A stretch of DNA of 64,000 nt from Homalodisca vitripennis (GCF_021130785.1 NW_025778061.1:1-64000), one strand, 5' to 3'; positions 1 to 11,710 are shown, numbered from the stretch's first letter. A program made the numbers and translations. Notes: generated by a model from the letters alone, not told the origin.

Positions 1-613
1 CAGCATATCCTGGAAAAGACAATAAGTGTGTCAACCTCCTGTCAACATTTGCAGGGGTTGAACCAGAAACAAAAGTCAGGAGATATGATAGATCTCGAAA
101 ATTGCATGTGGAAGTGAACTGTCCTAGTGATAATATCTGAATACAACAGACATATAGGTGGAGTTGACCTCCTGGATAGTCTCCTTGGGAGATATAAGAT
201 AATCCAGAGAAGCAAGAAATGGTACATTAGACTGTTTTTAAAATCACCTGCTGGATTTAACTGTTGTAAATGCATGGTTAATTTACGTCCGGGTCCACAA
301 AGAAAGACAAGAACCCACACCTAAAACTAGCTATGTTCCGGTTTTCAACTAGCTCAAAGTTTATGCAAATTCGGAATGACAACAACATCAACAAGAGGCC
401 GCCCCTCACCTTGCCAGCAAGAAACCTAAGAAAGCTGTGGCTTGTTCTGGTCCTCCTAAAGAAGTCAGATTGGACAACATTGGATACTGGCCAGACCATA
501 CAGAAAAAAAACAGCGTTGTAAAATGGAACAGTGCAAGGGGTTTTTACTGTTATAAAGTGTGTTAAGTGTACAGTTCCATTGTGCTTAAACAAAACAAAT
601 AACTGTTTTGTCA
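1..613 (+). pseudogene. piggyBac-type transposase, C-terminal remnant
   Basis: The conceptual translation, read across at least two frameshifts (near 128 and 540), matches the end of the DDE_Tnp_1_7 transposase family. It contains the YNRHIGGVDLLDSLLGRYKI signature (about 145-200), with the GGVD aspartate kept, followed by the RSKKWYIRLF stretch. After a degraded linker comes the cysteine-rich C-terminal finger (about 460-610), with RCKMEQCKGF and KCVKCTVPLCLNKTNNCF and the expected Cys spacing. The N-terminal DDE residues lie outside the window. In the family, the enzyme cuts and pastes at TTAA, and the Cys-rich tail binds the element ends. The copy cannot be functional as read, because the frame is broken and it lacks a start. 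Family assignment is confident; exact ends are not. Confidence 0.85.
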
Positions 614-1159
614 AATATCATACTCTTTGATAACTGGTCAGGCACTGAGATTGTCAGGCCCGAACATAGACAATGGCAAAATGTAAGGTTGTGACATATC
701 ATGTTTTGAAAGGAAATGTTAGTAATAAGAAATAAAAATGTGTTTTAAATGTAATATGTGTTGTTTTTATATGCAACAACAAATACAATTAAAGATTGTG
801 ATGAAATATCATTCGTTGCCATATGGCTACAGCATGCATTGTGTGCATAACAAGGTATATTGTTAAAGCAGCACACTGCAAGTTGTTGCCAAATGGAACA
901 TAATTTAATTTCCCAAATTATTTGCACTCTATGAGTGGTGGAATTTTTAAAAAACTATTTTTATGATGTATAAGACCATTTTTTCTAACGAAATAATTTT
1001 TTTCCAACCAATAAAAAAAAATCATGCACTGTAGGGATAATTTTTCCCAAAAAGTATCTGAGTATTTGGTAAATGAAGGGAAAATATTACAAAGAGTACT
1101 AACCGCTAAAATAAAGTTTTCATGATACTTGCATAAGCAAACATTATGTGGGATAGTAC
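614..1159. other. AT-rich stretch with no recognisable gene
   Basis: I see no coding signature, terminal repeats or tandem structure here. The first part is probably the 3' non-coding end of the piggyBac remnant; the rest is AT-rich DNA of unknown origin. Confidence 0.5.
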
Positions 1160-1850
1160 TTGATATTTTTCACATGCTTTGGGCGAAGTTCACAAAAATT
1201 TGCTTTTACCGATATCAACATCTAAATTTTCATTACAAAATAGAGCATGTGTCTCACGAAGAGAAGCATATAAATTTCGAGCTTGTAGTTTAGTCTTTTT
1301 GCCATTTTCAGTAATAGTAATGACATCTTTCATTCCTGGTGTTTCACGAGTGATGTTTTCTCGTTCATAAAAATCTTTCACTTTCATAATAGTCTTATAA
1401 TCTAAAGTTGAAGACCTTTGTGCTTTTTTTTCGTCTGAAACTTGCTGATTTTCAATTCCTACAATGGTGTCATGTAGCTTACGAACAGCCCACTTTTTTC
1501 TTTCGGGGTGATTTGGGTAGACCTATATTTACTCTACAAACAGCTTTTGCCTGTGAAGCAGGAGTTTTGTATGGTGAGTTTAATGCCTCTTTCTGTTTCT
1601 TCTCCTGTTTGCCGAAAATTCTCTACTCTTAGCCTAGTCCTTTCTTCTTTCTTCAAGTGTGATCATCTTCTGCCTTCGTGCTGGTAGCTGAGCGAGTTGA
1701 TTTTTCTTATTTTCTCTTACTTTTTTTCATTGCTTCCCGTTGTTTTAATTTATATTCGTCATACTTTCCTTCATTTTTTAATTGTTCTCTTCTTCTTTTC
1801 AGCTGCTGTAAGAGCCATTGTCATCTATGAAAACAACAACTCTTGGTGAA
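1160..1850 (-). pseudogene. Lysine-rich gene of an unassigned multicopy arthropod family, decayed
   Basis: On the minus strand three short blocks can be joined in order across frame breaks. First is a highly basic segment with KRRREQLKNEGKYDEYKLKQ (about 1720-1830). Next comes a PERKKWAVRKLHDTIVGI block (about 1450-1500). Last is a core reading KVKDFYERENITRETPGMKD, then ITENGKKTKLQARNLYASLR (1190-1387). I recognise this layout (basic N-terminus, an SPRK-like block, then a 'GKRD..T..KK.K.QKR' block) as recurring in many invertebrate genomes as uncharacterised proteins. I cannot name its function or transposon superfamily. Several frameshifts and stops make it non-functional here. The longer plus-strand frame over the same bases has no family resemblance and is taken as a shadow. 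Confidence 0.5.
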
Positions 1851-2479
1851 ACTAATAAATGTCACCCTGTAACGTAAGAAGCATAAATATTTCAAATATA
1901 CAAACTAAAACAGATGAGCAATTTAAAGCAGACCCAGGAATGAGTTTGAAAAGAAAAAGAACCCAGATTGAGAATAAGACCGAAGTACATAATATAGATA
2001 CTGACAAGACGACAAAAAACCAAACTTAAGAAGGATTAGACAATATAAACCAATATAATGACGGATCCATTTTAAAATTATAATTCAATCAATTGATCAA
2101 TCAAAAAATAAACCCGTTCGTAGTAGGATAAATATTAAAAAAAAAGCATAATGAAGAAATTGATTATATCAAAAGATCTAATAGAAACCTAGTCATTACT
2201 GGCAAAAATTATTTAGCTACAAATGGACTGCGTGATTCACCACATCTTAAACAGTATATAAAGTTTTTTGTCACCAGCCAATAGGGTTTGAGTGCACAGG
2301 GGTCGTATCCGCAGAACTAGAAGTTACAGAGAGGACGAAATAATTAATGAATCCAGTAGCCCATACCCAATAGTTTTCGCCCAAACAATTAAAAAGAGAA
2401 TCTATAAACCAGAACCAAGAACCAATATCCAAAGATACACAATTTATCAAAATAACATTTGAATCAGAGAAATTACCGG

Positions 2480-2760
2480 AATACATAACCTTAAATTATG
2501 TAAGAAATGCCTGTCGGCAACTTTTATAAAACCAATCAGACAATGCTACCGATGTTTTGATTATGGACATGTAGCTAGTGTGCTCCTGGTGGAAATACGA
2601 GAATTTGTAGGGCTTGCGGAGATCCCTTTCATTCAGATGAATGTATAAAACCTGTCTCTTGTAAGCACTGCAAAGGAGAACATTTTAGCAACAGTAAAAT
2701 CTGCCCAGAGTTTATTAGACAAAAAAATATTAACGAACGGATGTCCGTTTATAATTAGTC
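2480..2760 (+). pseudogene. ORF1 (gag-like) zinc-knuckle region of the Jockey-like element
   Basis: Read across frameshifts, the translation shows a run of retrotransposon-type zinc knuckles. The first is CYRCFDYGHVA (last Cys displaced by a frameshift), the second is CRACGDPFHSDEC, and the third is CKHCKGEHFSNSKIC. Two or three such CCHC motifs at the end of ORF1 are the standard nucleic-acid-binding part of Jockey and R1 type Gag proteins. The upstream part of ORF1 (about 1860-2480) is too degraded to define a start. Confidence 0.7.
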
Positions 2761-3409
2761 ATTTGAAGAGGCTAGCATTCTTTACCCCCCTACAAAAACT
2801 AATGTAACTAGATACACAAAACATAAACCATTTACATACGTTCAAAATCCTAAAACAAGGAATAAATGTTAATGAACAAAATTTTCCTAGTTTAGGTACA
2901 GACCTATCAAATAAATCCAACGGGCAATTGTGTAATATAGACAACTCAAATAAAAATATAAGATTAAACAATAGATAATACACTTTTTGGATACTGATGA
3001 GGGTAATGACACTGGGCATGATCAAAACATTCAGAAACATCAAGTACGGATAAAACCGTACTTAGTGCAAACCATAAAACCCACGGGCTACACTCGTAAT
3101 GTTAGGGGCGGTTATGATAACAAAAAACACTTCTAAAGAAGAAAACCAATTGACAGGTCAAAATCCTAAAATAAATACAAAACCTATAAAAATTATTCCT
3201 TCTCATATCAATAGAGAAAACCTAAATGTTCTACTGAAAGAAAAAATAAAGACTTAAGACATAAATTACTGGAGGAAAGAACTCCTAACTTATCAAAAAG
3301 ACGGTTTAGATGACTTAATACAAGATTTTATGAAAAAATGACATAGATCAACTGGACATAGGAAACAAAAACAAACTAGGTAAACACAAAACCACAAAAG
3401 ATTACAGAT

Positions 3410-5637
3410 AATGACATTCACAGACCTAGAACTAAAACGTATTTCAGTGGAATACAAAAGCTATAAAAAAAACAAGTGGCCAGAACTTATAAACTTTCTA
3501 TTAAAAAATAAAATTCATATTGCTCTAGTTCAGGAAACCTGGCTAGACGAGACAGACAGACTACAAGAGAGTTAACACCAACATAGTTAGGTTAGATAGG
3601 GAAGATGGCTATGGGGGTGTTATGTGTGTAATACATAAAACCACTAAAATTTAGAATAGAAAAAAAATTTCAAATTTTAGCACTAACAATTACAAATCTA
3701 AAAAAATATATAATGGTGTATAATATATATTGTACAAATAAACAAATAAATCAGAACTTGTGGTATAAAAATATTTTTTCTAAGGATAAAGGGTTCACTG
3801 TAGTAGGTTGGAGATTTTAATGCCCACAACTCATTCTGGAACTGTAAAAAAAACCAACAAAAGAGGAAATGATATTTTTAAACACCTTAGTGAATCCATG
3901 TTTATATTAGCAAATAATAATAACGAATATACTACAATACCTAAATTTATAGACAACAATCCACGACTGACTTAACTTTTCTCACAAATATGTTATATCC
4001 GTTCTTAACAAAATGGGAGGGTAGGAAAAGATCCTATGGGAAGTAATCATTATCCTATTCTTATGACTTTCAATGTAAACTCTCTTAACATACCTAATGA
4101 AAAAAATAAATTATACACAGGCCTAACAAAAAAAAAGAAATATTAAAAAAGCCGACTGGTCCTTATACTCTAACTTTATAGAAAACAACATAGATTTTAG
4201 ATAACAAACGATTCAGAAAAACGAATAGAAAAACTACAACAATTAATAGTAGATGCCATAGACATTGCAATACCTCACATAAAATTACCTAATTTAAATA
4301 ATAAAGGCAGGATTTGTTTACAAAAACTGGTGGACAGAAGAATGTTCGAAGGCCATAGCTCAGAGAAGGCTAGCGTTCAATGTTTTTAGAAAAAACATGA
4401 CCCCCTTAGACTACCATAAATATGAAGCAGCCCAATTAAAAGCAAGATATATACAATAAAATCAGCTAAACAAGAAGTGCGGGAAAAACTATGTCAGAAA
4501 ATAAGTGATAAACAATCTAACTTATATGCTTGGAGGATAATTTAAAAAAATTAGGAACTTCAATATTCCCGACAGGAATGAAATATTAAACAATAATAAT
4601 TTACAAGACAAATTTATGAAATATGTAGTTCCTGACTATGTTCCACAATATAATGAAGTGAATACCCCTCTCATAAAAGAAACAAAACATCCCCTGGAGG
4701 AGGATTTTACATGTCTCGAACTAGAATTAGTTTTAACGAGCAAGAAAAAAGATTCTGCACCAAGTATAGATGGCATTTCATACCGCCTAATTAAAAACTT
4801 ACCAGTTAAAGGTTTTAAAGATGTTATTAAATATCTATAATGATATATGGAACAATAAAATAAAAATACGGAATGCATGGAAAAACATTTTAAAATAAAA
4901 GCATTACTTAAACTAAACAAAAATAAATATGATGAGACATCGTACAGGCCGATTGCATTAATTCCATGTTTTATTAAAATATTTAATACAATGATCAAGT
5001 ATAGGTTAGAATGGTTTGTTGAAAAAGAACAAATTATTCCGGATTCACAACATGGTTTTCGTAGCAAACGATTCCCGACAGGAATGAAATATTAAACAAT
5101 AATAATTTACAACACAAATTTATGAAATATGTAGTTCCTAACTATGTTCCACAATATAATGAAGTGAATACCCCTCTCATAAAAGAAACAAAACATCCCC
5201 TGGAGGAGATTTTTACATGTCTCGAACTAGAATTAGTTTTAAACGAGCAAGAAAAAAGATTCTGCACCAAGTATAGATAGCATTTCATACCGCCTAATTA
5301 AAAACTTACCAGTTAAAGGTTTAAAGATGTTATTAAATATCTATAATGATATATGGAACAATAAAATAAAAATACGGAATGCATGGAAAACATTTTAAAA
5401 TAAAAGCATTACTAAAACTAAACAAAAAATAAATATGATGAGACATCGTACAGGCCGATTGCATTAATTCCATGTTTTATTAAAATATTTAATACAATGA
5501 TCAAGTATAGGTTAGAATGGTTTGTTGAAAAAGAACAAATTATTCCGGATTCACAACATGGTTTTCGTAGCAAACGAGGCTGTGGAGATTATTTACTATT
5601 CTTAACTACAGAGATTCAAATAGGACTTACGCATAAT
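3410..5637 (+). pseudogene. ORF2 endonuclease and 5' part of reverse transcriptase, Jockey-like
   Basis: Near 3440-3560 the translation gives WNTKAIKK, then NKWPELINFLLKNKIHIALV and QETWL, the N-terminus of an APE-type endonuclease. A GDFNAHN-like stretch (about 3810) and SNHYPILM (about 4045) follow as later endonuclease motifs. From 4616 the RT fingers begin, with a stretch around SAPSIDGISYRLIKNLP, then SYRPIALIPCFIKIFNTMIK and PDSQHGFRSKR. The frame is interrupted by many indels and by the 506-bp duplication. The last in-frame residues before the break are LTTEIQIGLTHN. The downstream continuation (EKFFLTSLDICNAYDNV) is found from 40352. Confidence 0.8.
4565..5576 (+). repeat. 506-bp tandem duplication inside the RT region
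   Basis: The segment starting ATTCCCGACAGGAATGAAAT at 4565 repeats from 5071 to 5576 with only scattered single-base changes and small indels. The two copies end at GTAGCAAACG (5070 and 5576). The RT sequence then continues with the residues GCGDYLLF after the second copy only. The duplication therefore happened within the element and broke the reading frame. Confidence 0.95.
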
Positions 5638-5830
5638 ATGTAATTGTTCATTTTTCACAATATAAAAAATAATGTGTGTGTGTATGCGTAAGTATATATG
5701 TGGATGTATATGTATGCATGTGTGTGTGCCTATTAATGCATAATTTTGTCATTTTAGTTACTTTAATCTCTTTCTATTATTTAAAAATCATTTATACTAT
5801 TTATTTTCACTAATATGTAGATATATCTAA
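5638..5830. other. Left remnant of an intermediate insertion, GT-rich
   Basis: This non-coding DNA lies between the truncated Jockey-like RT and the Helitron array and includes an imperfect GT/TATG microsatellite (about 5670-5730). With 40054-40345 it forms the outer layer of the insertion that split the retrotransposon. That layer is bracketed by CATAAT at 5632-5637 and 40346-40351. I cannot assign its family. Confidence 0.45.
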
Positions 5831-5879
5831 TCTAATATACTATACAGCCGCATGTGAAACTGACTGACTGACTCACTGA

Positions 5880-6960
5880 TATATAGATACAAATTCTAAC
5901 ATACTTCTAGAAGTGCTGGAAACGTGAAATTTGGCACGCAGGTACCTTTCACAATATGACCCGGAGGAAAAGTCTGAAAAACCGGACTTTTTTACTTTTA
6001 AACCCCACAAAAAAATTCCCAAAAAATTGCGCATTCTTGCAACCCGTGCAGACATTTTTTGTAAGCCCGATAGCGGGCGAACCGTAGGAGCTAGCTCGGA
6101 TCTGACGAAAAATTCATGGTCAGGAATGAAGTGAACTACAAAAAAGGTCCAGTGACTTTTTGCTCTATCTTCCATGGTTAAGCGAGAAAACGCTCTAATA
6201 TTTGACATTCCAGAGATGTTTTTTGCTAAAAATAATGTTTCGAGCCCGATAGCGGCCGAACCATTGGTCGTAGCTCAAATCTGATTGACCCATCAAATTA
6301 GCAAATTGCACGATCTACAGAAAAGGTCCAGTGACTTTTTGCCCTATCTCCATTGGTTCGGCCGAAAAACGTGATTATGTGCATTTTTTTTGTAATATTT
6401 ACGTGATAAGTTTGTTTTTGAGGTCGATAGCGGCGAAAACCATTGGTCTGAGGGCAAAATAAATCGAAGGTTAGATATAGGAAATGAAGTGATCTATAAA
6501 AAAGGTTAAGTGACATTTTACTCTATTTCCATTTGTTTGTCCGCAAAATGCTATTAAGTGAAAATATTTGGAAATTTTCGCCTTAAAAATTACCTTCCGG
6601 GTTTGATAGCGGCTAAACGGTTGGTCGTGGCTCAAAACATGTCATATAATAAGTTTTAGTAAATGACGTGTTCTACAAAAAAGTTTTGTAGCTTTTTGCC
6701 CTATCCTAAATGGTCTGGCCAAAAAACCTGTTTTAAATGGAAATAATTTGTAATTTTTTACGTAGAAATGTTGTTTTTTGGACTCGATAGCGGCTAATAC
6801 ATTTGTAGTACCTTAAATATTATATTTTTGATAACCAGAAAATAATGCGATCTATAAAAAAGGTCAAACAGCTTTTTGTCGTATATCCTTGCGTAAGCCT
6901 GAATAACGCTCTTAATAGCAAAATCTTTGCCGTAAATTAGTAATTTTTAGGGGTTTTTTG
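5880..6960 (+). repeat. Degenerate tandem array, about 180-bp unit (H1)
   Basis: The anchor GATAGCGG recurs at 6069, 6248, 6426, 6605 and 6786, that is every 178-181 bp. Each unit contains two conserved blocks: the GATAGCGGCCGAAC block followed by GGTCGTAGCTCAAA, and about 70 bp later GATCTACA, then AAAGGTCCAGTGACTTTTTG and a C-TATCTCCATTGG block. The sequence between blocks is diverged while the spacing is kept. Confidence 0.85.
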
Positions 6961-7129
6961 ATTTTTTTTCCGACTAAAATTTGTTCAATGCATAACAGTT
7001 TCCAGATTGAGTTTGTATTACTACGTAAACGACTGACTAGTATACGCCTACTAGAGCACATCGCGAATTGGCTGAGCGTTAGCGAAGCGTCAAATGTAGA
7101 TGGGAGTAGAGTGAAATTTTAATTATGTT

Positions 7130-8295
7130 CACTGACACAACACCCTTTAAAATAGGCCCACGTGTGTCATTAACCCCTTGTAACATTAACCCCCACCACC
7201 GGAATTTCCTGATATAACCAGATAACCTCCTGAGTAAATTAAACCCCCTGATGTCTTAACCCCTGGTAACATTAAACCCCCCCTAGGGAATTTCCAGGCA
7301 TGACCTCATGTCCGAATTTTAACCAATCACCAAATCTCTTAACTCCCCCCCCCCGGGAAATTTCCTGTTATGACCAGATAAACTCCTGAGTAAATTAAAC
7401 CCCGAGATGTCTTAACCCTCGGTAACATTAACCCCCCCTGGAATTTCCTTGTATGACCAGATAACCTCCTGAGTAAATTTAACCCCCTGGTGACCTAACC
7501 CCGGTAATGGTAACCCCCCCTGGGAATTTCCTGGCATGACTATATGAACTCATGAGCAAATTAAAACCCTCTAAACAACTTAAAAATATTGACTTAGGGT
7601 AGGTTTTTATTATATTTACACTCAACAATGTACAATAGTTTGACCGGTGCAGACTTTCCTATCACGCTCTGTACCTCGTATACCAGAGCTTGTAGCTCGA
7701 ATCTGAGCTCACAATCGAAAGATAAAATTAAATTTCCGACAAGAAAGGTCCAGTCACTTTTTCTCGTATCTCTAACGGTTAAACCACAAAATGGCCTTGG
7801 AGTCAAAACTTTGATAAAAAACTGGAAAATTAAAAAAAAAATAGGTCTAATACTATTCCGAATTCCGCTTATCCCCGAATTTGGCCAACACCCAAATGAG
7901 CGGCATGGGGTGTTTCATTAACCCCCCCCCCCCGGATTTCCTGGTATGACCAGATAACCTCCTGAGTACATTAAGCCCCCTGAAGTGTTAACCCCCCCGT
8001 TAACATTAAAACCCCCAGGGAATTTCCTGGTATGACCTCATGTCAAAATTGTACTAATCACGAAATCTCTCTTATTCCCGAATTTGCAAGCATACAGTAG
8101 ATTTACCACTCACCAAATCTCTTGACCCCCCCCCCCCGGGAAATTACCTGGTATGACCAGATAACCTCCTGAGTAAATTAAACCCACTGATATCTTAACC
8201 CCTGGTAACATTAAATCCCATTAAACCCCAGGGAATTTCCTGGCATGACCTCATGTCCGATTTTTACCAATCACCAAATCCCTCTTATCCCCGAA
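7130..8295 (+). repeat. C-rich dimeric repeat with GGGAATTTCC motifs (H1)
   Basis: Alternating units of about 70 and 83 bp are built from GGGAATTTCCTGG, ATGACCAGATAACCTCCTGA or ATGACCTCATGTCC, then TTAACCCC runs. The array is interrupted at about 7566-7905 by a copy of the 180-bp type sequence. Poly-C runs of 7-13 differ between units. Confidence 0.8.
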
Positions 8296-8353
8296 TTTGC
8301 AAGCGCATATCATGGGGGGCTGGGGGCGTAGCCCCCAGCGAGCCGAAGGCGAG

Positions 8354-9306
8354 TCTAATATATATACAGCCGCATGTGTAACTCACTCACGTATACAAAT
8401 TCTAAGGTACTTCTAGAAGTGATGGAAACACGAAATTTGGCACGTAGATGGCTTTTGCCGTGAAACCACCGGGAAAAGTCTGAAAACCGGAATTTTTTTA
8501 TTTTAAACCCCTCAAAATGAGTCGAAAAACACGTTAAAATTGACCAATAGTTAGGGACAGAGATGGTAGTAAGGGATGGAGCACCGAGCTCTGTACGGTA
8601 CTCAACAGAGCAAAATAGGCAGATTATGAACAGTAAACGTTTTATATTATTTCACCTATCTTTGATTCTTTTCATTTCTTGGTGGTTATTCTATCCTACG
8701 TTGATAAACTATCGCGATTGGTCTCTTATTCTACTTTGAACGGTTTAGTCGCAGTCAGCAACATCAGATTGGCAGATAGGGACATAGTTAACATCGCCTA
8801 ATACTATTCCGAATTCCGCTTATCCCCGAATTTGGCCAACACCCAAATGAGGCATGGGGTGTTTCATTAACCCCCCCCCCCCCCCGGATTTCCTGGTATG
8901 ACCAGATAACCTCCTGAGTACATTAAGCCCCCTGAAGTGTTAACCCCCCCCGTTAACATTAAAACCCCCAGGGAATTTCCTGGTATGACCTCATGTCAAA
9001 ATTGTACTAATCACGAAATCTCTCTTATTCCCGAATTTGCAAGCATACAGTAGATTTACCACTCACCAAATCTCTTGACCCCCCCCCCCCGGGAATTACC
9101 TGGTATGACCAGATAACCTCCTGAGTAAATTAAACCCACTGATATCTTAACCCCTGGTAACATTAAATCCCATTAAACCCCAGGGAATTTCCTGGCATGA
9201 CCTCATGTCCGATTTTTTACCAATCACCAAATCCCTCTTATCCCCGAATTTGCAAGCGCATATCATGGGGGGCTGGGGGCGTAGCCCCCAGCGAGCCGAA
9301 GGCGAG
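8354..9306 (+). mobile_element. Helitron H2, short non-autonomous copy
   Basis: It starts TCTAATATATATACAGCCGC directly after the end of H1 and ends GGCGAG at 9306, with the same hairpin at 9273-9291. Length is 953 bp. The last 510 bp are almost identical to the last 510 bp of H1 (about 7846-8353). The 5' part carries the GAGCTCTGTACGGTAC leader motif (about 8587) also seen upstream of the Rep genes. Confidence 0.75.
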
Positions 9307-9359
9307 TCCCATATAATATACAGCCGCATGTGAAACCACTCACTCACTCACTGACTGAC

Positions 9360-11710
9360 AGATATATACAAATTCTAACATAGTTCTAGAAGTGCTAGAA
9401 ACTTGAAATTTGGCATGCAGGTACCTTTTGCAATATGACCCGGAGGAAAAGTCTGAAAACTGGACATTTTTACTTTTAAACCCCTCAAAAAAATTATTAA
9501 AAAAACGCGCATTTTTTACCGTTGCTGGCCTTTTTTTTTAAGCCCGATAGCGGGCGAACCGTTGGAGCTAGCTCAAATCTGACGAAAAATTCATGGTCAG
9601 GAATGAAGTGAACTATAAAAAAGGTCCAGTGACTTTTTGCTCTATCTTCCATGGTTAAGCGACAAAACGCTCGAACATTTGACATTCCAGAGATTTTTTT
9701 CGCTTGAAATAAAGTTTCGAGCCCGATAGCGGCCGAACGGTAGGTCGTAGCTCAAATCTGATTGACCCATCAAATTAGCAAATTGCGAGATCTACAGAAA
9801 AGGTCCAGTGACTTTTTACCCTATCTCTATCGGTATGACCGCAATACGCGATTATGTGCAAAATTTGTGTAATTTTCCTATGCAAAATTAGATTTAGGGC
9901 CCGATAACGGCCAATCGATTAGGCACAGCTCAAAACAAAACAAAAGAGCAACTTATAAAATTATGTGATCTAAAAAAAAGTTCCAGTCACTTTTGGCCCT
10001 ATCTTTATTAATTCGGCCAAAAAATGTGATTATGTGCAACATTTTTGTAAATTTTACGTGGAAATTTAGTTTCAGTTATCCATTGCGGCCAAACCGTTGA
10101 TCGTAGCCCAAAACAGATAGAAGACTGGAATTAGGAAATCACGTGATGTACAAAAAGGCTGTAGTTACTTTTTGCCCTGTCGTCAATGGTTTGGCTGCAA
10201 AAACGTGTTTAAATGCAAACATTTTGTCATTTTTACATGAGATTTCTGTTTCTGGAGGCGGTAGCGGTCGAACTATTGGTTGTAGCTTGAATATTAAATT
10301 TTTGATAACCAGAAAATGATTAAATTTACAAAAAAGCCCACGCACCTTTTTTGTGTGTCCTTCCGTAAGCCTGAAAAAACTCTCTTAAAAGCAAATTATT
10401 TATCGTGAATTAGCAATTTTTGGAGATGTTTCATTTATATGTGGCCGATATTTGTGTAATTCATTCCAGATTCAGATTGCACTTGCTTTGCTAGGTTAAG
10501 GGGTGAATACAACTCCACATTGGAAATTGGCTGAGCGTTAGCTAAGCGTCAATAGTAGAAGGGGATAGAGTGAATTTTTATTACGTTCACAGACAAAACA
10601 CCCTCTAAAATAAACCCAAGTGTGTCATTAATACCTTGTAACATTAACCCCACCCCCTGAATGTCCTGGTATGACCAGATAACCTCCTGAGCAAATTAAA
10701 CCCCCTGATGTCTTAACCTTTGGTAACATTAAACCCCCCCCCAGGGAGTTTCCTGGCATGACCTCACGTCCGAATTTTACCAATCACCAAATATCTTAAC
10801 TTTCCCCCCCCCGGGAATTACCTGGTATGAACAGATGGCCTTCTCAGTAAATAAAACTCCCTGATGTCTTGACCCCTGGTAATATTAAACCCCCCCCCCA
10901 GGGAATTTCCTGTCATGACCTCATGTCCAAATTTTACCAATCACCAAATCTCTTAACGCCCCCTCCTCGGGAATTACCTGGTAAGACCACATAACATCCT
11001 GAGTAAATTAAACCCCCTGATGTCTTAACCCCTGGTAACATTATCCCCCACCCCCAGGAAATTTCCTGGCATGACCTCATGTCCGAATTTTTACCAATCA
11101 CCAAATCCCTCTTATCCCCAAATTTGCAATTTACCCTATCCTCGATGGTTTGGCCGCATCACGCATTTTAAAGTATTGATTTTTTAAGTTTTACCTGAGA
11201 TTTTGTTTTCTGGCCTTTATTGCGGCCAAACTTTTAATTGCAGCACAAAATAAAAATTTTATTTTAATACTAATTGACACGATCTACAAAAAAGGTCAAG
11301 TGACTTTTTGCTCTATCTCCATTGGTTTGGCCGAAAAACGCTATTGAACAAAAATATTTGTTCGATTTTTCAACAACATTTTACTTCTGATCCGGTCGCG
11401 ACCGAACGATCATCAATAGCTCAAATGTGTTTCCATTGTCTGTTAGAAAATGAGTAGATCTACAAAAAAGGTCCTTTGTACGTTTCCCGTATCTTTAACG
11501 GTTAACCTGAAAAATCAGAATAATATAAAATTAATAGATAGGGACGGAATGCTGTTTTTACTGAACAGACTTTTAGTAAATAATAAATAGCGGCCTAACT
11601 AGAGGTTATATCAAAATTCTGAGGGCAGAACACCCAAAACAAATTATATTTCCTACAAGAAATGTCCAGTCACTTTTTACTATATCTTCAACGGTTAAGC
11701 GACAATACGT
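9360..11710 (+). repeat. 180-bp type units and C-rich units upstream of the H3 Rep gene
   Basis: Anchors equivalent to GATAGCGG lie at about 9546, 9725, 9903, 10081 and 10260, spaced 178-179 bp. After a C-rich block (about 10600-11110) similar anchors return at about 11219, 11398 and 11583, again about 180 bp apart. The unit keeps the AAAGGTCCAGTGACTTTTTG block. No gene is seen in this stretch. Confidence 0.8.

Larger units (their letters stand above)
1860..5637 (+). mobile_element. Jockey-like non-LTR retrotransposon, 5' part
   Basis: This holds, in the usual order, a gag-like ORF1 with zinc knuckles, an APE-type endonuclease and the first third of a reverse transcriptase, all on the plus strand and all broken by frameshifts. 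It ends abruptly at 5637, inside the RT between the fingers and motif A. The missing 3' half, with RT motif A onward, RNase H and a 3' tail, is at 40346-42724 on the same strand and joins in frame at a shared CATAAT. The two are interpreted as one element split by later insertions. The left limit is approximate. Confidence 0.75.
5831..8353 (+). mobile_element. Helitron H1, non-autonomous
   Basis: It starts TCTAATATACTATACAGCCG after an A and ends with the hairpin CTGGGGGC-GTA-GCCCCCAG (8320-8338), 15 nt, then GGCGAG at 8353. The inside is non-coding: an array of about 180-bp units (6069 onward), then C-rich units. The segment reading GGCTGAGCGTTAGCGAAGCG near 7070 is shared with the other copies. 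Length is 2523 bp. The Rep/helicase gene is absent, so mobilisation would depend on a copy such as H3. Confidence 0.75.

Noticed and set aside
4636..5067. 143-residue minus-strand frame
   Set aside because: It overlaps the RT fingers of the plus-strand retrotransposon and shows no family resemblance.
7594..7921. Short open frames in Helitron non-coding DNA
   Set aside because: They lie in the periodic repeats, differ between copies and have no start context or domain.
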